From: Panorpa germanica
Taxonomy: Eukaryota > Arthropoda > Insecta > Mecoptera > Panorpidae
DNA: 64,000 nt
Assembly: GCA_963678705.1 (NCBI GenBank)
Contig: OY783208.1
Location: 1,364,001-1,428,000, forward strand
Direction of reading: 5' to 3'
Both the position numbers and the translations under genes were made by a program. This document shows, piece after piece, positions 54,746 to 64,000 of the stretch; the first letter of the stretch is position 1, and the number at the start of each line of letters is the position of its first letter. The notes below the pieces were generated by a model, which saw nothing but the letters and a program-made list of their open reading frames with translations, ran no database searches and had not been told where the DNA came from.

Positions 54746-55164
54746 GGTAATTATTCGATACAGCCAAAATTGTTTTGAATCTTATTAAAAAACTACTGCA
54801 TTTTTTTAATGTTTTATGGTGATTGTTGTATACTCAAAATATGTTAAAATCCTTACGTAATATATTTTATAGTACTTTTTATTTAGAAGTAGACAATAAT
54901 AATGATTAAAGTTGAAATTTCAAATTTGAGGTTAGAAATATTAAAATGACATTGTTCCTTATATAAATGATGTTATATTTTACATTTATTGATCAACTAT
55001 AACCATGAATAATACATATTTCCTAATAAAAAGTGGTATAATAAATATTACGTACTGATTTGTACATGTTTTCACTATAATAAAAGCATCATGAAATATA
55101 CGAAAGTGGAGTAGTTTTTTTATAAGATTCAAAACAAAAGGTGTAGGTATATCGAATAATTACC
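54746..55164. mobile_element. Long-TIR element, copy f
   Basis: In the B3 5'UTR intron. Left end GGTAATTATTCGATACAGCC (the d/e variant), right end GTAGGTATATCGAATAATTA. Confidence 0.7.
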
Positions 55165-55249
55165 TTCTAATATTGGTTATGCTCAGTAATTTCTTTTCAA
55201 GTTATGTTATAAATAATTAAAAGTTAATGCTAGTATATTTATTTAAATT

Positions 55250-55641
55250 AGGTACACCTTTTGTTTTGAATCTTATAAAAAAACTATTCCACTTTCGTAT
55301 ATTTTCTGGCGATTTTATTATAATAAAAACATGTACAAATCACACGTTATAAACCTTATAGAATTTCTTTATTAATAAATAGACAGGATTTATGCTTAAA
55401 GTTGACCAATAAATGTGAAATATGATGTCAGGAACATTGTCATTCTATTTCTAACCTCAAATTTGAAAATTTAACTTTAACTATTAATATTGTGTATTTC
55501 TAAATAAAAAATGGTATAATGAATATTGCGTAAGATTTGTACATGTTTTTAGTACACAACAAACGCCATAAAACATACAAAAATGCAATAGTTTTTTTAT
55601 AAGATTCAAAACAAAAGGTGTAGCTATATCAAATAATTACC
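55250..55641. mobile_element. Long-TIR element, copy g
   Basis: Second element in the B3 intron, absent from B2. Left ATTAGGTACACCTTTTGTTT, right AAGGTGTAGCTATATCAAAT. It ends about 20 bases before the acceptor, as copy b does in B1. Confidence 0.7.
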
Positions 55642-55676
55642 ACAGTTAATGATATTTCAGGAAAACTGTTGGAAAA

Positions 55677-56921
55677 ATGACGGAAGACAGTTCCCACCAG
55701 ATAAAGACGGAAGCTGCCTGGCTACCGGAAATAGAAATGGGCTCAGATTTCAAGATAGAACTTGAGGATGAAGTTGTAATAGAAAAGGAACCATCTAGTG
55801 TCTCATTAAAAACTGATATAAAAGAAGAAATCGACGATTGTCTTCTTACAACGGAAGTGGAATTCTCAATAATTCATATTAAATATGACACTTCCGCTGA
55901 AGACGAATCCAAAGCGAGCCAAAAGAGTCTCGCAAAAAATAAACGGAAAGCAAGAAAATTAAAGGCAAATGGCAATCGTTATGCCTGTGACCTTTGTAAT
56001 AAATCATTTTCAGGTTCATCCGCTTTAAAAACGCATAAAAATAGGCATTTAGGTTTGAAACCATTTCCATGTCATGCTTGTGATAAAACGTTTGTAAGTT
56101 TAGATGAAGCAAATCGACATAAAAACATACATTTAGGCGTTCAACTATTTCCCTGTGATATGTGTGAGAAAAGATTTACTAGTCAAGCTGCATTAAAAAC
56201 ACATAAGAATAGGCATTTAGGTTTAAAGCCATTTCCATGTCATGCTTGTGATAAAACGTTTGTAAGTTTAGAGGAAGCAAAACGACATAAGAGAATTCAC
56301 TTACGCGTGAAGCCGTTTTCTTGTGAACATTGCGATAAAACATTTGCACGATTAGATTATGCAAAACGTCATGAAAATAAGCATTTAAGAATTAAAGCAT
56401 TTGCTTGTAATATTTGTGACAAAACTTTTGGAAGTCGGCTATCATTAAACCGGCATAAAACTGACCATTTCATCATTAAACAATTTCAGTGTAGCTATTG
56501 TGACAAAAAGTTTGGTTCAGAAAGTGTTCTAGAACGTCATGAATACGTCCACCGTGGTAGCAGAATATTTGACTGCAACTCATGTGACGTATCATTTAAA
56601 AGTTTAGATGGCTTAAATGTCCACAAAAAAATTCATTCAAATATTATGCCATTTGCTTGCAATATTTGTGAAGAATCCTTTACAATGATTACAGGATTAC
56701 AATTCCATATGAAACTGCATGAAAGGATTAATTCTTCTTGTCAAGTTAAACTAAATTGTAGTTTTTGTAGCGAAACGTTTTTAGAATTACGTTATTTAAA
56801 ACAACATACTAAGAATATGCATGTAGATAAAGAACCATTTCGTTGTAATTGTTGTGGACTATTGTTTGATACTTCTTATGAATTAATAGAACATTCAAAA
56901 ACTGAACATTTAGGTAATTAA
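55677..56921 (+). CDS. B3: C2H2 zinc-finger protein, 414 aa, 11 fingers
   Basis: Apparently intact member of the B family on the + strand. N-terminus: QIKTE, FKIE, VIEKEP, IKEEIDD, IHIKYDTS, then KRKARKLKANGN. Eleven fingers follow. The first five are of the alternating kind (CDLCNKSFSGSSALKTH, CHACDKTFVSLDEANRH, CDMCEKRFTSQAALKTH, CHACDKTFVSLEEAKRH, CEHCDKTFARLDYAKRH). The last six are collinear with B1 (CNICDKTFGSRLSLNRH to CNCCGLLFDTSYELIEH). B3 is thus a bridge between B1's C-terminal fingers and the modules of B2 and C1. The start ATG is 16 nt after acceptor GATATTTCAG|G. The predicted 5'UTR intron is 54593-55660 (1068 bp). Frame open throughout. Predicted nuclear DNA-binding protein; target unknown. 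Confidence 0.92.
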   Translation: MTEDSSHQIKTEAAWLPEIEMGSDFKIELEDEVVIEKEPSSVSLKTDIKEEIDDCLLTTEVEFSIIHIKYDTSAEDESKASQKSLAKNKRKARKLKANGNRYACDLCNKSFSGSSALKTHKNRHLGLKPFPCHACDKTFVSLDEANRHKNIHLGVQLFPCDMCEKRFTSQAALKTHKNRHLGLKPFPCHACDKTFVSLEEAKRHKRIHLRVKPFSCEHCDKTFARLDYAKRHENKHLRIKAFACNICDKTFGSRLSLNRHKTDHFIIKQFQCSYCDKKFGSESVLERHEYVHRGSRIFDCNSCDVSFKSLDGLNVHKKIHSNIMPFACNICEESFTMITGLQFHMKLHERINSSCQVKLNCSFCSETFLELRYLKQHTKNMHVDKEPFRCNCCGLLFDTSYELIEHSKTEHLGN

Positions 56922-57101
56922 TGTAGCAGTTATGTAATTTTTAGTGCAAATGTATAGATAGTCAAGATCCTCACCACTACTAGGGTTGTGAACCTTGATT
57001 ACATTTTTTATAAAATTTATATATACTATATTTTAATAAAGAATCAGTCATAATCTCAAATGTATCATTTTTTTATTTATAACGCAAAGACGTTGTGAAC
57101 C

Positions 57102-57651
57102 ATGTCCAATTATTTGTTAATAACTCATTATATGTTAGGAGATATTAACAATTAAAAAAGTCATTTTGTCTCTTTAATTATTAAAGAGATTCAACGTTGT
57201 ACACATTCCAAATGCATGTGACATCACAACCGCTGCCAAGCTTACAGCTCATAAATCTCTGTTATATGTATTTATATATCAAAATATCAAATATTATTTA
57301 CAGCTATTTCGAGGAACAATCAAATTTCAATATTATGTCTGCCTTAGCAGGGTTAAACAAAATGAAAACTTATTATTCTTTGACTTGACTTGATTATTTG
57401 ACTACCAACAGCTACAGAACATTACCACAGCACTGACCTACTCAACAAATAACTGACGTTAAAATGCATTTCACGTCATACAAATATAGCCGACCATTTC
57501 TAGCGCTAAAACTACAATTCAAACTTTTAATTGCTATATCTCCGTCAATATTTAGATATTTAATAAAATAGACACGCCAATACACATTTATTAACATCAA
57601 TTTCAATCAACAATTGAAAAATCGACCACTAATAAATGAGGACACAAGCCC
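57102..57651 (-). mobile_element. MITE copy between B3 and C1
   Basis: Inverted GGGCTTG MITE ending in a perfect GGACACAAGCCC at 57651. The inner end has the truncation point shared with the copies by B1 and B2. It fills most of the gap between the convergent genes B3 and C1. Confidence 0.82.
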
Positions 57652-57727
57652 ATTAGAAGATTTAACAATAATAACACTGGATGTATAAAACTGTAGTTGC
57701 TTTATTAAACATAATATCTTTAACGAT

Positions 57728-58630
57728 TCACAAAGAAAGAGGATCATCGCGTAAATGTATAGTTTTATGCCGTTTAACTTCAATTGAAGTTGTAAATTTT
57801 TTGTCACAAATATTACAAGCAAATGCTTTAATACCTAAATGCCTATTTTCATGTTGTTTTGCATAATCTAATCGTGCAAATGTTTTATCACAATGTTCAC
57901 AAGAAAACGGCTTCACGCCTAAGTGACTTCTCTTATGACGATTTGCTTCATCCAAACTTACAAACGTTTTATCACAAGCATGACATGGAAATGGTTTTGA
58001 ACCTAAATGCCTATTTTTATGCGTTTTTAATGCAGATTGACTAGCAAATGTTTTCTCACACATATCACAAGAAAATAGTTGAACACCTAAATGTCCATTT
58101 TTATGTTTCTTTGCTTCGTCTAAACTTACAAATTTTTTATCACAAACATTACATGGAAATGGTTTTAAACCTAAATGCCTATTTTTATGCCTTCTTAAAG
58201 CGGATTGATCTGAAAATGATTTGTCGCAAATGTCACATGGAAAGGGTTTAACACCTAAGTGCCTATTTTTGTGTAATTTTAATTCGTATAAATATGTAAA
58301 TGTTTTATTACAAATGTCACAGGCATAACGCTTGTCTTTTGGATGTAATTTTACTGTTTCCGGTTGTTTTTCTTCGACATTTTTTAGGTTATCGTCATCC
58401 TTAATCGATTCAGGTTCATAATCAGGATCATATTTAATATGAACAAGAGAGTATTGAACTTCTTCAGTAGAAACATCGTCAATTTCTTCTTTTATATCAG
58501 TTTTTAACGGTTCTTCTTTCACGATAACTATTTCCGCAACTTCTGTCTTTGAATTTGAACTCATTTCAATTTCCGTTGTTGCAATTAGGCAGTCTACTTT
58601 GGAATTTATCTGATGCGAGTTATCTTTCAA
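57728..58630 (-). pseudogene. C1: zinc-finger gene without an ATG at the expected start, 7 fingers
   Basis: Frame of 300 codons with the family N-terminus (QINSKVD, IEMSSNSKTEV, IVKEEP, IKEEIDD, VHIKYDPDYEPE), then seven fingers close to those of B2 and B3 (CDICNKTFTYLYELKLH to CNICDKKFTTSIEVKRH), ending RDDPLSL. The acceptor GTTTCCAG is present, but where the others have ATG this copy reads ACTTGAAAG. The first in-frame ATG is codon 23 (58564-58562), which would drop the first KxE-like motif. It also lacks the last four or so fingers of B3. It could still make a protein from Met23, since the frame is open. I call it a candidate pseudogene. Confidence 0.72.
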
Positions 58631-59792
58631 GTTTTACTGGAAACAAAAGTGAATTTTAAGAAAGTAACTGTTTTAAATTATACAATGAAATGAAACGTAG
58701 TTTTTGACAATTATTATCGGCACAGTAATTGTAGTAATATAAGTGGAGACAAAGTAATCATAACTACAACACCTGAGCTAAGAAAGTCGTAAAAGAATGT
58801 GATTAATAAGTGTATATTGTGAACGAAAACCAAGTCAAAGGTTAAAGCAATTAAAATGTATGAAACTTTTTTCAACCACTGATTGAATACGAAATTAACT
58901 AAACGCATTCTCAAAAGTAATAAAAATAAACCTATTAAATCTAGGTGAAAACTAATGTAGGACTGAGTATATAATAACTAGAATTTAAGATGGTTTGTTC
59001 ATTCATTGTTCTGTATTTGTAAAGTGAACACCAACGTTTATATTGTAACCTTATTGTATTATTATCATCGTTATTATTTTATTAAATAAATGTATTAAAC
59101 AAATTATGTGATTCTTTATCATCCTGACAAGAAACTAAGATATTACATAGTTGAATATTAATTGAATTGACATTTGTCCTAAATTAAATAAGAGTACCTT
59201 GTTTCCACTTTTATTTACTTATAACATAACCTTAAAAAGAAATTTCTAAGAATAACCTATATTTAAATGTATGTATGTTTAGAAATATAATCAAATTCTT
59301 AGTAAGGAAAATAAATTGCAAACAACTGAATAATTTTTGATTTATTTACAATATAAATTACAGAAAATACATACATGAGTTTACTATTTTTTGCTAAACA
59401 CTTGTCAAAACTGACGTGTCTTCTTCTGAGTTATATACATATATATATATATATATATAACATCTTGCAATAAGAGCGGTTATTTTAAATCAATAGAGAA
59501 ATGCAATAATATCCCTCAATAAGTGTTTTGTTTACGAGATATCGGTATATTAACGTCGAAACGTAATAGACTTTTAAAAAGTACTTCAATTATTGCAATC
59601 AGTATTAAAAAATATGTTATACAACATAAAACAATTTTCCAATATATAAAACTTTCTGTTTTAGAAAGAAAGGTTTGTGAATTTTAAATAAATGCCAGAC
59701 AAATGTAATATTTTTAAATATAATAAAACAGTTTTTCATTTTATAATCCCGTGAAAATAAAATATTGGTAAATTAGGTATATTTCGCATAGA
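58631..59792. other. Intergenic, AT-rich
   Basis: No gene seen. The segment next to C1 should hold its 5'UTR intron and promoter. An (AT)n microsatellite lies at about 59437-59459. Confidence 0.6.
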
Positions 59793-60742
59793 GCTGGTAC
59801 ACACCCTTGGAACATTATTACAAATAAAATACTAAAAGTCCTCACCGATCGCACATCTGCATAAAAAATTATTCAAGTTCTAAAGTTAACAAAAATGGTT
59901 TTTCCAATTTTTACTGTAAACGGTAAGTTTTATCATAAAAATAGATCAGAGCAAAGTTGTAGATCATGAAATTATCTACAATAATTGTTCTAATACTTTT
60001 CTTTCTAAGAATCACCATTCCTGAGATATTGCGATTCTAATTCACAGAAAACAATAATATGTACGCTGAACCACCTTAATGGTGTACACGCCATCGGATG
60101 TTTAATATGAGTAAAAATATTGGTTTGTGTAACTTGTAAATACAAATTATACGATTGTGAGAATATACAGAGTGTTCCGAAATTACTCAGTTATGAAATG
60201 TGATTGGAATTGACTATTTAAAGTAAAAGTTAAAATATTTTATGTAAAGCACTAATAAACTTAACACATGTTAAGATATTCACATAATACAAGAATTATG
60301 AGATCATTTTACTTTCACGTGCTCAAGGATCTCTAGGATAACACCACAATAGTGTTATCTTGATTCAGTAATAGTCAATTTTTATCGCATTTTATTGACA
60401 CTACCACAAATTAGATTAAAAAACACTAGAACGAAACACTACCTCACAGGTGGTGCGGAAATGTGTGCATATTTTGTGGAACACGACTTGTTCAACTTTT
60501 AGAATCGCAATATCTCAGGAATGGTGATTCTTAGAAAAAAAAGTATAAGAACAATTATTGTAGATAATTTTATGATCTACAACTTTGGTTTAATCTATTT
60601 TTATGATAAAACCTACCGTTTACCGAAAAAACTGGAAAAACTATTTTTATTGACTTTTGACCTTGAATAACTTCTTATGCAGATGTGCGATCGGTGAAGA
60701 CTTTTAGTATTTTATTTGTAACAGTGTACCCAAGGTCTGAAA
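59793..60742. mobile_element. TIR element with about 240-bp inverted arms
   Basis: Left arm about 59800-60045 (CCTTGGAACATTATTACAAA, ATCACCATTCCTGAGATATT) is matched, inverted, by 60495-60740 (AATATCTCAGGAATGGTGAT, TTTGTAACAGTGTACCCAAG). The arms are diverged, so it is old. The centre (about 60046-60490) has no coding frame. Confidence 0.65.
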
Positions 60743-60947
60743 TGTATATTTTTTTTAAATATCCATGAAAATAAAGATGGTCACATAAAAGCCAGAATCG
60801 CGTAGATATTTAAAATACTTTAATAGTAAAATAATTATTTATATAAACGTAATTTTTGAAAACAGTGCCACCATGGAAATTGGTTATTTTTAATCATTTA
60901 AAAGAAAAACTATGAAAACTAGATCACTAAAATGTTGAGACAGTGAA

Positions 60948-61658
60948 TTAACTTGTTAAATGTTCATTACTTTTATGCTCCTGCAATTCACAAGTAGTTT
61001 TAAAAGACTTAACACAAAAGTCACAAGAAAACCATGCCTCACACATATGCATGTTAGTATTATGTCGTTGTAAAAATTCCAATTCAGAAAATGTTTTATC
61101 ACAAAAATCACAAGCAAAAGGTTTAACCTGAAAATGACTTTTTCTATGATATCTCAAAGATCCTTCATAATTGAACGTTTTGTCACAAATATTACAAGCT
61201 ACCGGACTACTGTCCAAATGTTTGTTCATATGTCTTTTCAAAGTATATTGATTTGCATATGACTGATCACATATGTCACAAGAAAATGGTTTTAGACCTA
61301 AATGCCTATTTTTATGTATTTGTAAAGCAGATTGATTTGTAAAGATTTTGTCACAAACGTCACAAGAAAATGTTTTAAGACCACCATTAAGGGATACATT
61401 TAAATTTGTTGTTTCCAATTTGTCTACAAGATTACTTTGATTGTCTTCCTTTTCTGGAGATGGTTTATAATCAGGATCATGCATAATGTGAATTTCTGAG
61501 CACTCAACTTCTCCATCGTCGATTTCTTCTTTTATAACAGTTTTTAAAGCAACAAGTGATGATTCTTCTTTAACTATAACTTGCTCCTCAGCTTCTCTCT
61601 TCCTATTTGTACTCATTCCGCCAACTTGGGCATTTACATGATGCGTGTTAGTTTCCAT
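60948..61658 (-). CDS. C2: C2H2 zinc-finger protein, 236 aa, 5 fingers
   Basis: The start is METNTHHVNAQVGG (ATG 61658-61656). An in-frame TTG lies five codons earlier, but the ATG is preferred. It sits about 36 nt after the acceptor TTTTCAG|ACAAGC. The family N-terminus is recognisable: VIVKEESS, VIKEEIDD, IHIMHDPDYKP. Five fingers: CDVCDKIFTNQSALQIH, CDICDQSYANQYTLKRH, CNICDKTFNYEGSLRYH, CDFCDKTFSELEFLQRH (H-x4-H) and CDFCVKSFKTTCELQEH (H-x4-H). It ends HLTS. The last two fingers correspond to the last two of C3 and B1/B3, so the family C-terminus is kept. Frame open. Shortest member of the cluster. Confidence 0.88.
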   Translation of the reverse strand: METNTHHVNAQVGGMSTNRKREAEEQVIVKEESSLVALKTVIKEEIDDGEVECSEIHIMHDPDYKPSPEKEDNQSNLVDKLETTNLNVSLNGGLKTFSCDVCDKIFTNQSALQIHKNRHLGLKPFSCDICDQSYANQYTLKRHMNKHLDSSPVACNICDKTFNYEGSLRYHRKSHFQVKPFACDFCDKTFSELEFLQRHNTNMHMCEAWFSCDFCVKSFKTTCELQEHKSNEHLTS

Positions 61659-61724
61659 CACTTTATTGTTCAAATTACCAGCTTGTCTGAAAAGAAAAGA
61701 AAGTAATTCTGTATTAAAATATTA

Positions 61725-62277
61725 GTTAATAAATGTGTATTGGCGTGTCTATTTTATTAAATAATTTATTAAAAATTGACGGAGATGTAGCAATTAAAAA
61801 TTTGAATTGTAGTTTTAGCGCTAGAAATAGTCAGCCATATTTATGACGTAACATGTAGTGAGATAGGTCAGTTATTTGTTGAGTAGGTCAGTGCTATGGT
61901 AATATTTTGTAACTGTTGGTAGTCAAATAATCAAGTCAAGTCAAAGAATAATAAGTTTTTATTTTATTTAACCCTGCTAAGGCAGACATAATATTGAAAT
62001 TTTATTGTTCCTTGAAATAGCTGTAAATAATATTTGATATTTTGATATATAAATACATATAGCAGAGATTTATGAGCTGTAAAGTTGGCAGCGATTGTGA
62101 TGTCACATGCAGTTGGAATGTGTACAACGTTGAATCCCTTTAATAATTAAAGAGACAAAATGACTTTTTTAATTGTTAATATCTCCTAACATATAAGGAG
62201 ACATTTGAGGTTCTAGTAACCCACTTTATCAATATGTAGTACAGTTTTATAGAAATTAAGACAGAGGTCACAAGCCC
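61725..62277 (+). mobile_element. GGGCTTG-family MITE, left end missing
   Basis: Begins at GTTAATAAATGTGTATTGG and carries all landmarks. The right end is GTCACAAGCCC at 62277. It lies about 50 bases upstream of the C2 acceptor, possibly in the C2 5'UTR intron. Confidence 0.78.
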
Positions 62278-62663
62278 ATTATTAAAGGGATTCAACGTTG
62301 TACACATTCCAAGTGCATGTGACATCACAATCCTTGTGTAAGGTTACCAACCTTACAGCTCATAAATCTCTGCTATATGTATTTATATATCAAAATATCA
62401 AATAATATTTACAGCTATTTCAGTCTGTCGTAACAGGGCTAAATAAAATAAAAATTTATTATTCTTTGACTTGACTTGATTATTTGACTACCAACAGCTA
62501 CAAAATTACCAAATGCATTAACAAATAACTGACGTTAAAATGCATTCACGTCATAAATATGGCCGACCATTTCTAGCGCTAAAACTACAATTTAAACTTT
62601 TAATTGCTATATCTCCGTCAACATTTAGGTATTTAATGAAATAGACACGCCAATACTCATTTA
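62278..62663 (-). mobile_element. Inverted MITE copy abutting the previous one
   Basis: Starts ATTATTAAAGGGATTCAACG directly after the end of the preceding MITE, in the opposite orientation, and runs to GACACGCCAATACTCATTTA. Both ends are lost. The pair makes an inverted repeat with arms of about 400 bp. Confidence 0.75.
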
Positions 62664-62701
62664 AGAAATTTTGCTAAAAGCGAAGTTCATAACCCAATAA
62701 C

Positions 62702-63673
62702 CTACATGGTAGTGGTGAGATTCTTTGCTAACTCAGCCTCCTCAAAATGATGATCTTTTATATGCTGGGTTCGTTCACAGGAAGTCTTATAAGATTTGAC
62801 ACAAAAACCACAAGAAAACCACGGTTCGCACAAGTGCCTATTAATATTATGTCTCTGCAAAGTATCCATAGCGGAAAATGCTTTGTTACAAAAGTCACAA
62901 GAAAATGGTTTCTTTTCAGAATGACTTTTCATATGTCGACTAAAACTACTAGGACACTTAAATGTTTTCTTACACAAAGTACAAGGAAACGGTCTAAGTT
63001 TTAGATGTCTATTTTTATGTATTGTAAATTGCGATTGTTCCGCGAATGTTTTCCCACAAACATCACACGTAAACGGTTTAAAACCTTCATGCCTAAATTT
63101 ATGTTTTCTTAAAACTGAAAGATCACCAAATGCTTTTTCACAAATATCACACGAATATGGTTTAAGACCTAAATGTCTGTGTTTATGTTTTTTTAATGCA
63201 TTTTCATTTCCAAATCTTTTTCCACAAATATCACAAGGATATAATAAATGTGGTAATTTAGGGCCTATATGTCTATTTTTGTGTTTCTTTAACGCAGCTT
63301 TATCTGTGAATGTTTTTTCACAAATATCGCACGAATATTTTTTAATTGTTAAATGCTTAGTTTTATGCCGTTTTAGTTGACTTGAATAGGTAAATGTTTC
63401 GTCACAAATGTCACAGGGATACCGCTTCTTATTTAATTTTAAATTAGGTGTTTCCGGTTCCTTTTGTTCAATTGATTCAGGTTGATAATCGGGATCAAGT
63501 TTAACATGAACTTCCTCAGTAGATATATCGTATATTTCTTCTTTTATATCAGCTTGCAGTGCAATATAGGAAGTTTCCTCTTTAACTATAACTTCCGTAT
63601 TCAAATTTGTACACATTCCTATTTCCGTTGGTTTAACTTCCGACTTTGTCTGGTGTTCGTTGGCCCTCATCAT
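62702..63673 (-). CDS. C3: C2H2 zinc-finger protein, 323 aa, 8 fingers
   Basis: Start MMRANEHQTKSEVKP, with ATG 26 nt after acceptor TTTGTTTTCAG. The family N-terminus: TKSEVK, VIVKEETS, IKEEIYD, VHVKLDPDYQPE, then LKLNKKRYP. Eight fingers: CDICDETFTYSSQLKRH, CDICEKTFTDKAALKKH, an unusually long linker (HIGPKLPHLLYP), CDICGKRFGNENALKKH, CDICEKAFGDLSVLRKH, CDVCGKTFAEQSQFTIH, CTLCKKTFKCPSSFSRH, CDFCNKAFSAMDTLQRH and CGFCVKSYKTSCERTQH. Helix residues are the most varied in the window, as in an ordinary sequence-specific factor. Frame open. Its upstream flank again carries a long-TIR element (copy h), as in B1-B3. Confidence 0.9.
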   Translation of the reverse strand: MMRANEHQTKSEVKPTEIGMCTNLNTEVIVKEETSYIALQADIKEEIYDISTEEVHVKLDPDYQPESIEQKEPETPNLKLNKKRYPCDICDETFTYSSQLKRHKTKHLTIKKYSCDICEKTFTDKAALKKHKNRHIGPKLPHLLYPCDICGKRFGNENALKKHKHRHLGLKPYSCDICEKAFGDLSVLRKHKFRHEGFKPFTCDVCGKTFAEQSQFTIHKNRHLKLRPFPCTLCKKTFKCPSSFSRHMKSHSEKKPFSCDFCNKAFSAMDTLQRHNINRHLCEPWFSCGFCVKSYKTSCERTQHIKDHHFEEAELAKNLTTTM

Positions 63674-63720
63674 TTTATAGTGACATTAATAGTTTTTTCT
63701 GAAAACAAAATATAGTAATA

Positions 63721-64000
63721 TAGTAGCTAACACCTTTTGTTTTGAATCTCATTAAAAAACTATTGCACTTTCGTATATTTTATGATGCTTTTATTATAGT
63801 GAAAACATGTAGAAAGCACACGTAATATACCTTATACCATTTTTTATTAAAAAATGGACAAGATTTATGCTTAAAGTTGACTAATAAATGTGAAATATGA
63901 TGTCATTTTATTTCTAACCTCAAATTTGAATATTGAACTTTAACAATTAATATTGTGTATTTCTAAATAAAAAGAGGTATAATGTATATTGCGTAAGATT
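63721..64000. mobile_element. Long-TIR element, copy h (cut by window end)
   Basis: TAGCTAACACCTTTTGTTTT through CTAACCTCAAATTTGAATAT, about 50 bases upstream of the C3 acceptor. It probably lies in the C3 5'UTR intron, parallel to the B genes. Confidence 0.65.

Larger units (their letters stand above)
51017..57651. repeat. Large inverted repeat holding B2 and B3 head to head
   Basis: Arms about 51017-54106 and 54456-57651 are inverted copies. Each contains the 3' MITE, a B gene, a 5'UTR intron with TIR elements and the conserved promoter block. The spacer of about 350 bp holds unit spacer and a MITE fragment that stops at the arm junction (GCGCTAGAAAT|TAAATAATAATG, about 54455). The right arm has one extra TIR element (g). 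Arms look more alike to each other than to B1, suggesting recent inverted duplication. Confidence 0.85.

Noticed and set aside
57859-58251. + strand frames of 61 and 67 codons across C1
   Set aside because: Antisense shadows of zinc-finger codons.

Overview
The window is AT-rich nuclear DNA from an insect. The evidence is a seven-exon SNW1/SKIP (Bx42-like) gene with short introns, many C2H2 zinc-finger genes whose N-termini carry repeated KxE motifs instead of a ZAD domain, a jockey-clade LINE, a Ty3/gypsy element and many terminal-inverted-repeat (TIR) elements. A beetle is my guess, held weakly. No bacterial operons, CRISPR arrays, tRNA or rRNA genes were seen.

Layout. (1) 1 to about 37 kb is a head-to-tail tandem array of a roughly 3.8-4.1 kb unit, all on the + strand. 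Each unit holds one intronless-CDS zinc-finger gene (family A; copies A1-A6 at 2190, 9162, 12955, 24629, 31433 and 35555). The fingers are 84-bp coding repeats joined by an LDV-type linker. A2 is frameshifted and A3 has a replaced C-terminus. Two units carry the same roughly 0.62-kb MITE with a jockey LINE inside it, in a near-identical 5.2-kb duplicated block. One unit is split by a young-looking 7.8-kb gypsy LTR element (15711-23526, ATAC target duplication). (2) 37-46.2 kb holds SNW1 on the - strand, 540 codons in seven exons that I could join in frame, with introns packed with TIR elements, LINE debris and MITE fragments. (3) 46.2-64 kb is a second zinc-finger cluster. B1, B2 (broken) and B3 share one ancestor. 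B2 and B3 lie head to head in a large inverted repeat of about 6.6 kb. The more divergent C1 (start codon lost), C2 and C3 are on the - strand.

Families A, B and C share one gene plan: a non-coding 5' exon, an intron ending 16-36 nt before the start codon, and a single coding exon. That exon encodes an acidic N-terminal segment with four or five psi-K-x-E/D (SUMO-consensus-like) motifs, ending in a V/I-H-I-K-x-D/E-P-D-Y-like signature, followed by 5-15 C2H2 fingers. The cluster looks like a rapidly duplicating, gene-converting transcription-factor family, with mobile elements duplicated along with the genes. Function is unknown; DNA binding is known for the fold, and a role against transposons is only a hypothesis.

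All coordinates come from reading the sequence by eye. Edges of repeats are approximate unless a target duplication is given.
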